Of a stretch of DNA of 64,000 nucleotides, positions 1-8,084 are shown one piece after another. The notes below the pieces were generated by a model. The model was given only the letters and a program-made list of their open reading frames with translations. It did no database searches and was not told where the DNA came from. Position 1 is the first letter of the stretch. Each line of letters opens with the position of its first letter. The translations under genes were made by a program, and so were the position numbers. This DNA comes from Oribacterium sp. oral taxon 102 (lineage in GTDB: Bacteria; Bacillota; Clostridia; Lachnospirales; Lachnospiraceae). The DNA lies in the NCBI RefSeq assembly GCF_013394775.1, contig NZ_JABXYT010000001.1, positions 1,440,501 through 1,504,500 of the forward strand, read 5' to 3'.

Positions 1-74
1 AGGACTGGCTGGACGAGCCGGAGATCGATGTATTGAATATTATGCAGAGGGGGAACAAGCATGCAGTTCACTGA
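1..74 (+). CDS. C-terminal end of an unidentified upstream gene (partial)
   Basis: Frame 3 is open from the window edge to a TGA at 72-74 and reads as an acidic tail beginning DWLDEPEIDVLNIMQRGNK. The composition looks coding and the stop lies 14 bases inside the next gene, as in a tightly packed operon. The stretch is too short to assign a family. Frame 2 is also open here, so the call is tentative. Confidence 0.45.
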   Translation, partial: DWLDEPEIDVLNIMQRGNKHAVH

Positions 75-948
75 GATAAGGGATGGTCTTTCGGATTTTT
101 TCAGAAAGCATGACTACTGGCTGCTTCCTCTGCTCCGCAGTCTGACAGCCTTTCTGGTGCTGCTCCTCTCGGTGCTGAATTTCACGAGGGGAATCACGGG
201 CGGGGTGTTCCTGCTTCTCATTTTTATGACGATTCTTGCCTCATTTCTCCCCTGGTCGGTGATTCCGATGGAGGCGGGGGTGCTGCTCCTGTACTGCCTG
301 TACCGCAGCTCTCTCGAGCTTGCGCTCTCCGCGGCGGTCTTTTTTCTGCTGCTGACGCTGGTACAGTCTGCCTTCCGCGGCGGATATGCGGTGCTGATCG
401 CGCTGATGCCGCTGGCATTTCTCTTTCATATTCCCTATGTGCTGCCAATGATTGCGGGACTGAGCCTCGGTCTGGTAGCAGCGGTACCGATCGCGCTCGG
501 GACGATGCTCTACTATTTTCTCCGTCTCATCGCTGTGAAGCTCGGCGCAGAGGCGGGAGGGAGCGGCGTAGAGGAGCTGGCGAGCCGCTACGGAGAGCTC
601 TTCCTCGAGTACATCGGGAATCGGGAGATGGTGCTGCTGCTTTTTACGCTGCTGCTCTGCTTCCTTGCGGTCTTTGTGATCCGAAGCATTCCCTTCGATT
701 ATTCCTGGTACGCCGCCGTACTCGCGGGTGCACTGTTGAGCCTCGCCGCGGTCTTCCTCGGCAGCGGCTTCCTCGCGGGGCACAGTCTGCTGTCAGAGCT
801 TGGAGCGGTAGCGACCTCGCTGGGAACCGCGGTGCTGTATATCCTGTTCGTACACGATGCGGATTATCGTCGGACAGAGAAGCTGCAGTTCGAGGACGAT
901 TCCTACTTTTATTATGTCAAGGCTGTGCCGAAGAGAAGGTCACGGTAG
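61..948 (+). CDS. Polytopic membrane protein of unknown function upstream of cdaA
   Basis: I do not recognise the family. The 295-residue product has several long hydrophobic segments, roughly at residues 22-40, 47-63, 70-105, 109-157, 189-207 and 214-266, which suggests about eight membrane spans, and a short basic C-terminus (KAVPKRRSR) likely on the cytoplasmic side. A purine-rich ribosome site (AGAGGGGGAAC) precedes the ATG. It sits 15 bases before cdaA on the same strand, so it is probably cotranscribed with the cyclic-di-AMP genes; a functional link to CdaA is only suggested by position. Confidence 0.8.
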   Translation: MQFTEIRDGLSDFFRKHDYWLLPLLRSLTAFLVLLLSVLNFTRGITGGVFLLLIFMTILASFLPWSVIPMEAGVLLLYCLYRSSLELALSAAVFFLLLTLVQSAFRGGYAVLIALMPLAFLFHIPYVLPMIAGLSLGLVAAVPIALGTMLYYFLRLIAVKLGAEAGGSGVEELASRYGELFLEYIGNREMVLLLFTLLLCFLAVFVIRSIPFDYSWYAAVLAGALLSLAAVFLGSGFLAGHSLLSELGAVATSLGTAVLYILFVHDADYRRTEKLQFEDDSYFYYVKAVPKRRSR

Positions 949-963
949 AGAAAGGATAACGCT

Positions 964-1812
964 TTGTCTGAGATACTCGTAAAAATGAAGAGCTGGGTGA
1001 GCCTGCTGCCTCCCTTCACGCTGAACAGTGCGCTGGAGATCGTGATCCTCGCGGCATTCCTCTATGTATGCCTTCTCTGGATCAAGAATACGCGTGCTTG
1101 GGAGCTGCTGAAGGGGCTCTTGGTCATCGTGGCGTTCACCTTCTTTGCCGTGATCTTCCGTCTGACGACCATCGTCTGGCTGCTGGAGCGCATTTCTACC
1201 GTGGCGATCATTGCCGCTGCGGTGATTTTCCAGCCGGAGCTTCGGAAGGCGCTGGAGCAGCTGGGCTCGAAGAGCCTGTTTGCCCGCATTTTCCCGGAGC
1301 AGGCGGCGGACAACAGCTTCACGACGGTGAACGAGATCGTCAGGGCGACCTTCTCCATGGCGAGGAAGCGAACCGGGGCACTGATTGTGCTCGAGCAGAG
1401 CTATCCTCTCCGGGAGATCGAGGAAACCGGGATCGCGGTGGACGGGATCGTGACCGGCGCGCTCCTCATCAACATTTTCGAGAAGAATACCCCGCTGCAC
1501 GACGGAGCGGTGGTTATCGCCCATAACCGGGTTACGGCGGCGACCTGCTATCTGCCGCTTTCGGAGGCAAACGACATTTCGAAGGACTACGGTACGAGGC
1601 ACCGCGCGGCGCTCGGTATCTCGGAGGTGACAGATTCCGTTACCATCGTGGTTTCGGAGGAGACCGGCAATGTATCGGTGGCGGAAAACGGCGTTTTGAA
1701 GCTGATCCGCGACGAGAGCGCACTGCGGAGCTGCCTGCCCTCCGGGGAGGAGCGGAAGGAGACATCCTCCCGCTTCCCGTTTTTCCGCAGGGGGAAAGGA
1801 GGAGAGCGATGA
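964..1812 (+). CDS. cdaA: Diadenylate cyclase CdaA
   Basis: Makes cyclic di-AMP from two ATP at the membrane; the messenger controls potassium/osmolyte transport and wall homeostasis. The 282-residue protein has about three N-terminal membrane helices (residues 22-90) followed by a DAC (DisA_N) domain with the hallmark DGA at 180-182 and RHR at 212-214. The start is a TTG preceded by AGAAAGGA; an ATG seven codons later is a possible alternative but has a poorer ribosome site. It overlaps cdaR by four bases, the usual cdaA-cdaR coupling. No glmM follows here, unlike in Bacillus. Confidence 0.97.
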   Translation: MSEILVKMKSWVSLLPPFTLNSALEIVILAAFLYVCLLWIKNTRAWELLKGLLVIVAFTFFAVIFRLTTIVWLLERISTVAIIAAAVIFQPELRKALEQLGSKSLFARIFPEQAADNSFTTVNEIVRATFSMARKRTGALIVLEQSYPLREIEETGIAVDGIVTGALLINIFEKNTPLHDGAVVIAHNRVTAATCYLPLSEANDISKDYGTRHRAALGISEVTDSVTIVVSEETGNVSVAENGVLKLIRDESALRSCLPSGEERKETSSRFPFFRRGKGGER

Positions 1813-2945
1813 GATATCTCCGGGAAAACTGGGGACTGAAGCTGATCAGCCTCCTGCTTGCGATTCTGCTCTGGCTGATCGTCGTCAATGTATCGAAGCC
1901 GGAGATCTCGGATTACCGGACAGTGGATCTGGATATCCTGAATCAGGGCGTCTTCGCAGCCGAGGGGAAGGCATGGGATGTGGATCGGACGACGGTGAGC
2001 GTGGGCTACACGGTCAGAACCGATCAGCGCGCCAATATCAGCGCGAAGGATTTCCATGCCTATATCGATCTCAGGGATTACTCGATCACAGGGGCAGTTC
2101 CGGTTTATGTGGAGGTGTTGAATGAGAAGGACAGCCTGATCTCCGATGTCTCTGCCAGACCCTCTGTAGTGCGGGTCAGCATTGAAAATGTGCAGGAGAA
2201 GCAGTTCAATCTCAAGCTGAAACAGGTCGGGACGCCTGCGGACGGCTTCACGGTCTCCAATATGATCATCAGCCCGGAGACGGTCTATGTGAGCGGAACC
2301 GAATCCGCAATCGGCAGGATCTCGGAGGTCGGCGTCAATATCGATGTGAACAATCTGACGGAGAGCCGGAGCGGTACGGTGAAGCCGGTGTTCTATGACG
2401 CAAATGGCAATATCATTACGGGGCTTTCGGATCTGAGCCTTTCGGACAGCGAGATCAACTATTCTGTCACGCTGCACAGGAAGAAAAGCATTAATCTGCT
2501 TTCCTCGATCCGCGGCACACCCGCGGTGGGCTACCAGTATGAGAGCATGACCGTATCGCCGGATTCGATACAGCTTTCCGCCTCCAATACGGTGATCGAC
2601 GCAATGACGGTCTTCGAGCTTCCGGCGGTAGATATCACGGGAGCGACCGGCAGCCTGACCCAGACCTTCCATATCGCAGACTATCTTCCGGCAGGCGTGG
2701 AGCTGGCAGAGCCGAGCGGTGACGTCAATGTCACAGTCCGGATCGAGAGGATTCCGGAGACAGAGACGACGGCACCCGAGAGCACGGAGTCCCTGCCGCG
2801 GGAGAGCACGCGGCAGGAGAATGAGAGCGGTACGGAAGAGAGTCACACGGAGACGACGGAGAGCAGAGCGGAGACATCCATAGCGCGCAGCAGGACAGAG
2901 GAGCCGAGAGAGCCCTCCCAGCCGGAGGCATCGGCAAGAGGCTGA
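1809..2945 (+). CDS. cdaR: YbbR-domain protein, CdaA regulator (CdaR)
   Basis: One N-terminal membrane helix (residues 12-27, LLLAILLWLIVVNV) anchors an extracytoplasmic chain of YbbR-like repeats to about residue 315, the arrangement known for CdaR, which binds and modulates CdaA. ATG overlaps the cdaA stop (ATGA), so translation is coupled. The last ~60 residues are an unusual Ser/Thr/Glu/Arg-rich tail without hydrophobic residues, probably disordered and outside the membrane; this is longer than the plain YbbR core and has no recognisable domain. Confidence 0.93.
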   Translation: MRYLRENWGLKLISLLLAILLWLIVVNVSKPEISDYRTVDLDILNQGVFAAEGKAWDVDRTTVSVGYTVRTDQRANISAKDFHAYIDLRDYSITGAVPVYVEVLNEKDSLISDVSARPSVVRVSIENVQEKQFNLKLKQVGTPADGFTVSNMIISPETVYVSGTESAIGRISEVGVNIDVNNLTESRSGTVKPVFYDANGNIITGLSDLSLSDSEINYSVTLHRKKSINLLSSIRGTPAVGYQYESMTVSPDSIQLSASNTVIDAMTVFELPAVDITGATGSLTQTFHIADYLPAGVELAEPSGDVNVTVRIERIPETETTAPESTESLPRESTRQENESGTEESHTETTESRAETSIARSRTEEPREPSQPEASARG

Positions 2946-2965
2946 GCGCGGCAAAGAGACGAAGT

Positions 2966-4411
2966 ATGAAGAGTAAAACGGAAATCACGCCTTTTCGGGA
3001 GGCGGGGGAGCTTCTGTGGGAGCTTCTGCTGTTCAGCGCAGCGACAGTGCTGTCGTATCGATGCAGCCGGAGGGAGAGCTATCCTGCCTCCGGCTTTTTT
3101 CTGATTGCCGTAGCCTTTTTTCTGTATTTTCGAAACCGCAGCAGAGAGGGAGGGCTCCTGAATCTGCCGGGGCTCTTCGCGCTCGGGCTGCTTGGCGGGG
3201 AGGGAATCGCCTGCTTTCATCTGAGCCGGCTCGGGACGGTCTGGAGCAGGGAAACATGGCTTAGCTTCTATCTCTCCTATCTTGTCTTTCTGCCGCTTTA
3301 CCGCCTGTTCTGCCGCCTGCTTCGGGAAAGGACAGGGCGGAAGGAAAGAGCGGAGAATATGCAGAGGAGGGATCGAGCGCAGGACGCAGAGCGGGCAGTG
3401 CAGAATGCAGAGATCCCGCGGCATGCGGCGGGGGGGATTGCCATAGCGCTTGGAGGCTTACTGGTGCTCAGTACGCTCTGCTTTTTGATCGAGGCGGCGG
3501 TGCTGGGCTTCATCCCGCTCTTCACGGTTGCGACGCCGCATGCGTATTCGAGCTTCCATCTCCCGGGAATTCATTACTTCACTACGCTTTCGGTGCTCTG
3601 TCCCTCGATTGCGCTGCTCTATCGTCTGACGCGGCGGGACACGGCGGGAGATACGGAGAAGAGACGCAGCCTGCTGCAGCGGATCGGAGGGGATCCCCTG
3701 TTTTTTCTGGGGCTGCTTCTTCCGTGGCTTCTTACCGTGCTGATGGTATCCCGCTTTCAGTTTCTGTTTTCGGTGCTGCTGCTTTTGTTTACGGCGTATT
3801 TCTGCGGGCTTCGTCTCCGGCGGGAGCGTCTGCTCGCTGTTTTTCTCGGAATGCTCGTTATCTATGTTCTTCTCACGGCGGAAAGGGCGCATTCCATCCG
3901 CTATCTGAATGAAATTTTCGAGATGAAAAATCCGGCGATGCCGATTTTTGTGACACAGCCCTATATGTATATTGCGAATAATTATGACAATTTCAATGTC
4001 ATGACGGAGCAGCTCACGGAGCACAGCCATGGAATGCGGATGCTCTATCCCTTTGTCACGCTGTCAGCCCTCAAATACCTCGTGGAGCTGCCGCTTGCCT
4101 TTCCGCTCTTCACGACGAAGGCAGAGCTGACGACGGTTACGCTGCTCTATGACGCATGGTACGACTTCGGCATTCCGGGCGTACTGCTCTTCTCCGCCGC
4201 GCTTTCGTTCCTTTCTGCGCTCTGTACGGAGAGGCTGCGCCGCGCGGAAAATCCGTTTGCCTGTCTGATCGCCGCACAGCTTGCATTTTACCTGCTGTTT
4301 TCCTTTTTTACGACATGGTTTTCGAACCCCTCGACCCTGTTTTATCTTGTCTGGAGCATCTTTTTTTATATTTTTTACGGAATTTGTAATAAAAACAAAA
4401 GAAAAGCTTGA
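2966..4411 (+). CDS. Oligosaccharide repeat-unit polymerase (Wzy-like) membrane protein
   Basis: A 481-residue protein with about a dozen hydrophobic segments and a long extracellular loop near residues 305-375 containing 'YMYIANNYDNFN' and 'YDAWYDFGIPG', a pattern typical of the oligosaccharide repeat-unit polymerase group that joins lipid-linked surface polysaccharide units. No flippase or glycosyltransferase lies next to it, so the polysaccharide is unknown. It starts 20 bases after cdaR and may belong to the same transcript. Residues 110-155 hold a charged cytoplasmic loop (many Arg/Glu). Family level is moderately certain, substrate is not. Confidence 0.7.
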   Translation: MKSKTEITPFREAGELLWELLLFSAATVLSYRCSRRESYPASGFFLIAVAFFLYFRNRSREGGLLNLPGLFALGLLGGEGIACFHLSRLGTVWSRETWLSFYLSYLVFLPLYRLFCRLLRERTGRKERAENMQRRDRAQDAERAVQNAEIPRHAAGGIAIALGGLLVLSTLCFLIEAAVLGFIPLFTVATPHAYSSFHLPGIHYFTTLSVLCPSIALLYRLTRRDTAGDTEKRRSLLQRIGGDPLFFLGLLLPWLLTVLMVSRFQFLFSVLLLLFTAYFCGLRLRRERLLAVFLGMLVIYVLLTAERAHSIRYLNEIFEMKNPAMPIFVTQPYMYIANNYDNFNVMTEQLTEHSHGMRMLYPFVTLSALKYLVELPLAFPLFTTKAELTTVTLLYDAWYDFGIPGVLLFSAALSFLSALCTERLRRAENPFACLIAAQLAFYLLFSFFTTWFSNPSTLFYLVWSIFFYIFYGICNKNKRKA

Positions 4412-4436
4412 CCGTCGTTTTTTCGCTCCGTATAAT
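4408..4436 (+). promoter_or_regulatory. Sigma-A type promoter for the DUF6465 gene
   Basis: TTGACC (4408-4413), 17-base spacer, perfect TATAAT (4431-4436). The -35 box overlaps the stop codon of the preceding polymerase gene, which separates the DUF6465 gene from the cda operon transcriptionally. Confidence 0.85.
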
Positions 4437-4519
4437 GCGAATGAAGCAAAAAACCGGGATATGGCGGACTTCCCGGGACTTTGAAGGCGGAGAACCGCCG
4501 CGGAAAGAGGAGGAGCGGT

Positions 4520-4969
4520 ATGGAAAAAAAGAAGCTGGATAATGCTGCGGAAGTGAAAAAGGATGAGGCGCTGAAGGAATCCTTCGCGGAGATCCGCAGG
4601 GCGGCGAAGGCAGATCGGCAGGAGGATACGCCGAAGACGGCAGAAGCACCGAGGAAGGCTGCGGTGAAGTCCGCTGTGAAGAAGGAAGAGAAGGCTGCGG
4701 TGAAGGCTGCCGCGAAGAAAGAAGAGAAGGTCGCACCGAAGAAGGGACGCAAGCCCGCGGCAAAGGCTGCGGAGCCGAAGCTCAGCGTTACGCTTGAGTT
4801 TAACGGCAGGCAGATCCATGTGGAAGAGGTGCAGAAGCAGGCGCTGAAGGCAGCGAAAAAGGCAAAGAAGGACGCGAAGAGCGTCGAGGTCTATGTGGTG
4901 GCGAACCAGAGTGCTGCATATTATGTCATAGACGGCGAGGGGAAGGACGAGTACAAGATAAATCTTTAA
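4520..4969 (+). CDS. DUF6465 family protein with histone-H1-like basic segment
   Basis: Start chosen at 4520 because AAAGAGGAGGAGCGG sits just upstream; an in-frame ATG at 4481 has none. The 149-residue product has a Lys/Ala/Glu-rich low-complexity middle (about residues 40-85, repeats of the type KAAVKKEEK) and a conserved ~60-residue C-terminal domain (LSVTLEFNGRQIHVEEV to the end) seen in Lachnospiraceae DUF6465 proteins. Function is unknown. The basic segment could bind nucleic acid, by analogy to histone H1 tails, but nothing here proves it. Strong own promoter. Confidence 0.85.
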   Translation: MEKKKLDNAAEVKKDEALKESFAEIRRAAKADRQEDTPKTAEAPRKAAVKSAVKKEEKAAVKAAAKKEEKVAPKKGRKPAAKAAEPKLSVTLEFNGRQIHVEEVQKQALKAAKKAKKDAKSVEVYVVANQSAAYYVIDGEGKDEYKINL

Positions 4970-5011
4970 GCTGACGATAGCAGAATGCCCTGTGACAGGG
5001 ACAGGTACACG

Positions 5012-5052
5012 GGAGACTGGCCGATGATGAAAATCAGCGGGCAGTCTCCTTT
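5012..5052 (+). terminator. Possible terminator hairpin after the DUF6465 gene
   Basis: GGAGACTG (5012-5019) pairs with CAGTCTCC (5042-5049), then TTT. The loop is long (22 bases) and the T run short, so this may be an inefficient terminator or a leader structure before the rRNA methylase gene. Confidence 0.45.
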
Positions 5053-5093
5053 CACTGCGGGGGTATCCCCTCGTACAGGAAAGGATAAAGAAA

Positions 5094-6443
5094 ATGAGAG
5101 AATTGCCGTCGGAATTTCTCAGGAGGATGCGGGAGCTCTTAGGCTCTGAGGAAGAGCTGCAGAGCTTTCTTCTTTCGTATGAGAAGAGCGCGGAGCGGGG
5201 GCTCCGACTGAATCTCCGGAAGCTGTTCTCTCTTTCCGCTGAAAATCGGGAGAAAATATACGTGAAGCTGACGGAGGAGTGGGGTTGCTCCCCGCTTCCG
5301 GAGGCGAGCTGGGAGGAGAAGGACGGGAAACGCTATTATCGGGAGCTCTATCTGGACGAGGCGCGTCTTGCCGCGTTGGGAGTCCGTCCGGGGCGGCACC
5401 CCTACCATGAGGCGGGGCTCTACTATATGCAGGAGCCGTCTGCCATGCAGGCAGTACGCAGCCTGCATATTACGGAGAGCGATCGTGTCGCCGATCTCTG
5501 CGCCAGTCCCGGCGGGAAATCCGGTCATGCAGCGGACTTCCTTTCGATGGAAAAGGGCGGCATTCTTCTCAGCAATGAATATGTCGGAAGCCGGGCTCGC
5601 ACCCTCTCCTCCAATATTGAGAGACTGGGGATCCTGCATTCCCTTGTTTTGAATGAGGATACGTCGCGTCTTGCCGAGCGTTTTCCGGCATATTTCAGCC
5701 GTGTCATTATTGACGCACCCTGCTCCGGAGAGGGGATGTTCCGGAAGGATGAGAACGCGGTCACCGAATGGAGTCCGGAGAATGTGGAGCGCTGTATCAT
5801 GCGGCAGAGGGAGATCGTACGGAACGGGCTTAAGCTGCTGGCACCCGGCGGAAGGCTCGGTTACTCCACCTGTACCTTTGAACGGGGTGAGAATGAAGGA
5901 ATCCGCGACTATCTTCTCTCGCTGAACAGTTCCCTCTCCCTTGTGAGTGAGAAACGAATTTTCCCGCACCGGGAACGCGGAGAGGGACATTATATCGCGG
6001 TGTTTGCGAAGGCGGGGGAGAGCAGGCGGGAACCGGGACGGGTGCGGCTTCTGGAAAGGCAGGAGGGAGAGCGACGCAGTCTCTTTCCGGATTCTCTCCC
6101 GGAGCCAGCAGGGCTTCGGACGCTGCGGGTCGGCTGCTTTAAGAGCCGAACAGAACGGAAGCGGGAGGAGCCGGAGCATGGGTATTCCCACACGGAGCCT
6201 GCGATGTCGGAATATCCCTGTATTTCGCTTTCCGAGGAGGATCGCAGGGTCTGGGATTACCTCACCGGGCTGGAGATCACGGCGGAGCGCGCCGAGCTCA
6301 AATTTCCGGAGGAGAAGATAAGAGAGACGTTTCAGAAGGGCTATGTGCTCGTCGCGGTAGATGGTGCGGCGCTCGGCTTCGGGAGATACGTGCAGGGCAG
6401 GATCAAAAATGACTATCCGAAGGGGCTGCGTTTCACGAGCTGA
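5094..6443 (+). CDS. RsmF-like rRNA cytosine-C5 methyltransferase (NOL1/NOP2/Sun family)
   Basis: Transfers methyl from SAM to a cytosine of rRNA. The 449-residue chain shows the family order: N-terminal RNA-binding part, SAM motif 'CASPGGKS' near residue 143, 'DAPCSGEGMFRK' (catalytic TC/PC cysteine) near 209 and 'YSTCTF' (second cysteine) near 260, then a C-terminal PUA-like region (from ~385, ending KNDYPKGLRF) as in RsmF/YebU. AGGAAAGGATAAAGAA precedes the ATG. The exact methylated base cannot be told from the sequence. Confidence 0.9.
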   Translation: MRELPSEFLRRMRELLGSEEELQSFLLSYEKSAERGLRLNLRKLFSLSAENREKIYVKLTEEWGCSPLPEASWEEKDGKRYYRELYLDEARLAALGVRPGRHPYHEAGLYYMQEPSAMQAVRSLHITESDRVADLCASPGGKSGHAADFLSMEKGGILLSNEYVGSRARTLSSNIERLGILHSLVLNEDTSRLAERFPAYFSRVIIDAPCSGEGMFRKDENAVTEWSPENVERCIMRQREIVRNGLKLLAPGGRLGYSTCTFERGENEGIRDYLLSLNSSLSLVSEKRIFPHRERGEGHYIAVFAKAGESRREPGRVRLLERQEGERRSLFPDSLPEPAGLRTLRVGCFKSRTERKREEPEHGYSHTEPAMSEYPCISLSEEDRRVWDYLTGLEITAERAELKFPEEKIRETFQKGYVLVAVDGAALGFGRYVQGRIKNDYPKGLRFTS

Positions 6444-6567
6444 AAGCTGCCGACAGCTCCCGCGTCTATGAAAGCGTGTTTTTTTCTGCGATATTCATCA
6501 TAAAGAAATCTTTGCCGGAACGATCATATAATATGGTAACCGTTCAGGCAGGTCATTCGCAATTACT

Positions 6568-6603
6568 GCGGCACAATATGTGAAATTCTTCACATTGTGC
6601 CGC
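6568..6603 (+). terminator. Strong hairpin, probable end of the rRNA methylase transcript
   Basis: GCGGCACAAT pairs with ATTGTGCCGC, continued after a two-base bulge by GTGAA/TTCAC, giving about 15 pairs. It is followed by TCTTTCG, so the U run is poor. Position between the rRNA methylase and the next promoter fits a terminator; the near-perfect symmetry would also fit a protein-binding palindrome lying just upstream of the -35 box. Confidence 0.55.
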
Positions 6604-6611
6604 TCTTTCGC

Positions 6612-6640
6612 TTGAAACAATTGGAGATATCATATATAAT
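6612..6640 (+). promoter_or_regulatory. Promoter of the carboxyltransferase/Na+-pump operon
   Basis: TTGAAA (6612-6617), 17 bases, perfect TATAAT (6635-6640); a ~50-base leader follows, then AATGGAGGATAAAAA before the first ATG at 6697. Confidence 0.88.
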
Positions 6641-6696
6641 ACACGCTAGTAAATCGGGGGAAAACCCTGCTTTATATAGGAAATGGAGGATAAAAA

Positions 6697-8073
6697 ATGG
6701 ATAATCAGGCAAGATCATCCGCAAGGGCCCGCATTCAGGCTTTGCTCGATGAATCCAGCTTCGTTGAGATCGGAGCGCTGGTGCAGGCCAGAGCGACGGA
6801 TTTCAACATGGCGGAGAAGAAAGCGCCGTCTGACGGCGTGGTGACCGCTTACGGTACGATCGATGGCAGACTCGTATACGTCTATGCACAGGACGCGTCG
6901 GTGCTCGGCGGCTCCATGGGCGAGATGCACGCCCGCAAGATCGCGAACCTCTATGACATGGCAATGAAGATGGGAGCCCCGGTGATCGCACTTACCGACT
7001 GCTCCGGTCTCCGTCTTGAGGAGGCAAACGACGCGCTCTTCGGCATGGGCAGGATCTATCACAAGCAGACGCTCGCCAGCGGTGTGATTCCGCAGCTTGC
7101 AGCGGTATTCGGGACGAGCGGCGGCGGGATGTCTGTGCTGACTGCGCTTTCCGACTTTGTGTTCCTGGAGAAGGAGCATTCCCGTCTCTTCCTGAATGCG
7201 CCGGATGCGGTATTCGGCAATAAGGATGATGCGATCGCGAAGGCAGAGTCTCAGATGGAGAACGGCGCAGCAGACTTCGCCGGAACCGAGGAGGAGATCC
7301 TCGCTGAGATCCGCAGGCTGATTGCCATCCTTCCCTCCAATAATGAGGATTTCGGCGCCGTGGAGGAATGCACGGACGACCTGAACCGCTCCGTAGCAGG
7401 GATCGAGAAGCTGGGCGGCGCGGAGGCAGTGAAGCTCCTTGCGGATAACGGTATATTTGTCCAGACCAGAAGGGATTTCGCGCAGGATCTCGTGACGGGC
7501 TTTATCCAACTGAACGGGCAGACTACCGGCGTGGTAGCGACCACGGAGGAGGCGCTCCGCTGGAAGGGTGCGGAGCAGGCAGCGGCGCTCGTGAATTTCT
7601 GCGATGCCTTCGAGCTTCCGGTGCTGACGCTCACAAATGTCAGGAGCTACTATAATAACGAATGCAATGAAAGGAAGATGCCGAGGGCGGCGGCGAAGCT
7701 TGCAGCAGCCTATTCCAACGCTTCCGTGCCGATGGTCACGGTAGTGAAGAATGCCATCGGCACCGCGGGACTGACGCTCGGCTCCAAGGCGCTCGGCATT
7801 GACTATGTCTATGCTTATCCGGATTCGAAGCTTGGCGTGATGGACGCTAAGAAGGCTGCGGAGATCCTGGCTGCGGAGCAGGATGAGGCAGGAAAGGCGG
7901 CGATCGCGAAGGAGTTCGACGAGAAGAAGAATTCCGCACTGTCGGCAGCGCAGAGGGGGTATGTGGATGACCTCATCCGGCCGGAGGAAACCAGACAGAG
8001 GATTATCGCCGCATTTGAGATGCTATGTACGAAGAGCGTTTACAGACCGGACAAGAAGCACGGAACAGTGTAA
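6697..8073 (+). CDS. Acyl-CoA carboxyltransferase subunit (MmdA / transcarboxylase 12S-like)
   Basis: A crotonase-fold carboxyltransferase of the family that moves CO2 between biotin and an acyl-CoA (methylmalonyl-, malonyl- or glutaconyl-CoA). Two carboxyltransferase halves are visible, with oxyanion-type glycine clusters 'FGTSGGGMSV' near residue 130 and 'KNAIGTAGLTLGSKALG' near 352. At 458 residues it is about 50 shorter than typical MmdA. It opens an operon with OadG, biotin carrier, OadB and OadA, 12 bases before OadG, so it most likely feeds the Na+-translocating decarboxylase. The acyl-CoA substrate cannot be deduced; methylmalonyl-CoA is the usual guess. Confidence 0.85.
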   Translation: MDNQARSSARARIQALLDESSFVEIGALVQARATDFNMAEKKAPSDGVVTAYGTIDGRLVYVYAQDASVLGGSMGEMHARKIANLYDMAMKMGAPVIALTDCSGLRLEEANDALFGMGRIYHKQTLASGVIPQLAAVFGTSGGGMSVLTALSDFVFLEKEHSRLFLNAPDAVFGNKDDAIAKAESQMENGAADFAGTEEEILAEIRRLIAILPSNNEDFGAVEECTDDLNRSVAGIEKLGGAEAVKLLADNGIFVQTRRDFAQDLVTGFIQLNGQTTGVVATTEEALRWKGAEQAAALVNFCDAFELPVLTLTNVRSYYNNECNERKMPRAAAKLAAAYSNASVPMVTVVKNAIGTAGLTLGSKALGIDYVYAYPDSKLGVMDAKKAAEILAAEQDEAGKAAIAKEFDEKKNSALSAAQRGYVDDLIRPEETRQRIIAAFEMLCTKSVYRPDKKHGTV

Positions 8074-8084
8074 GGAGTGGATGA

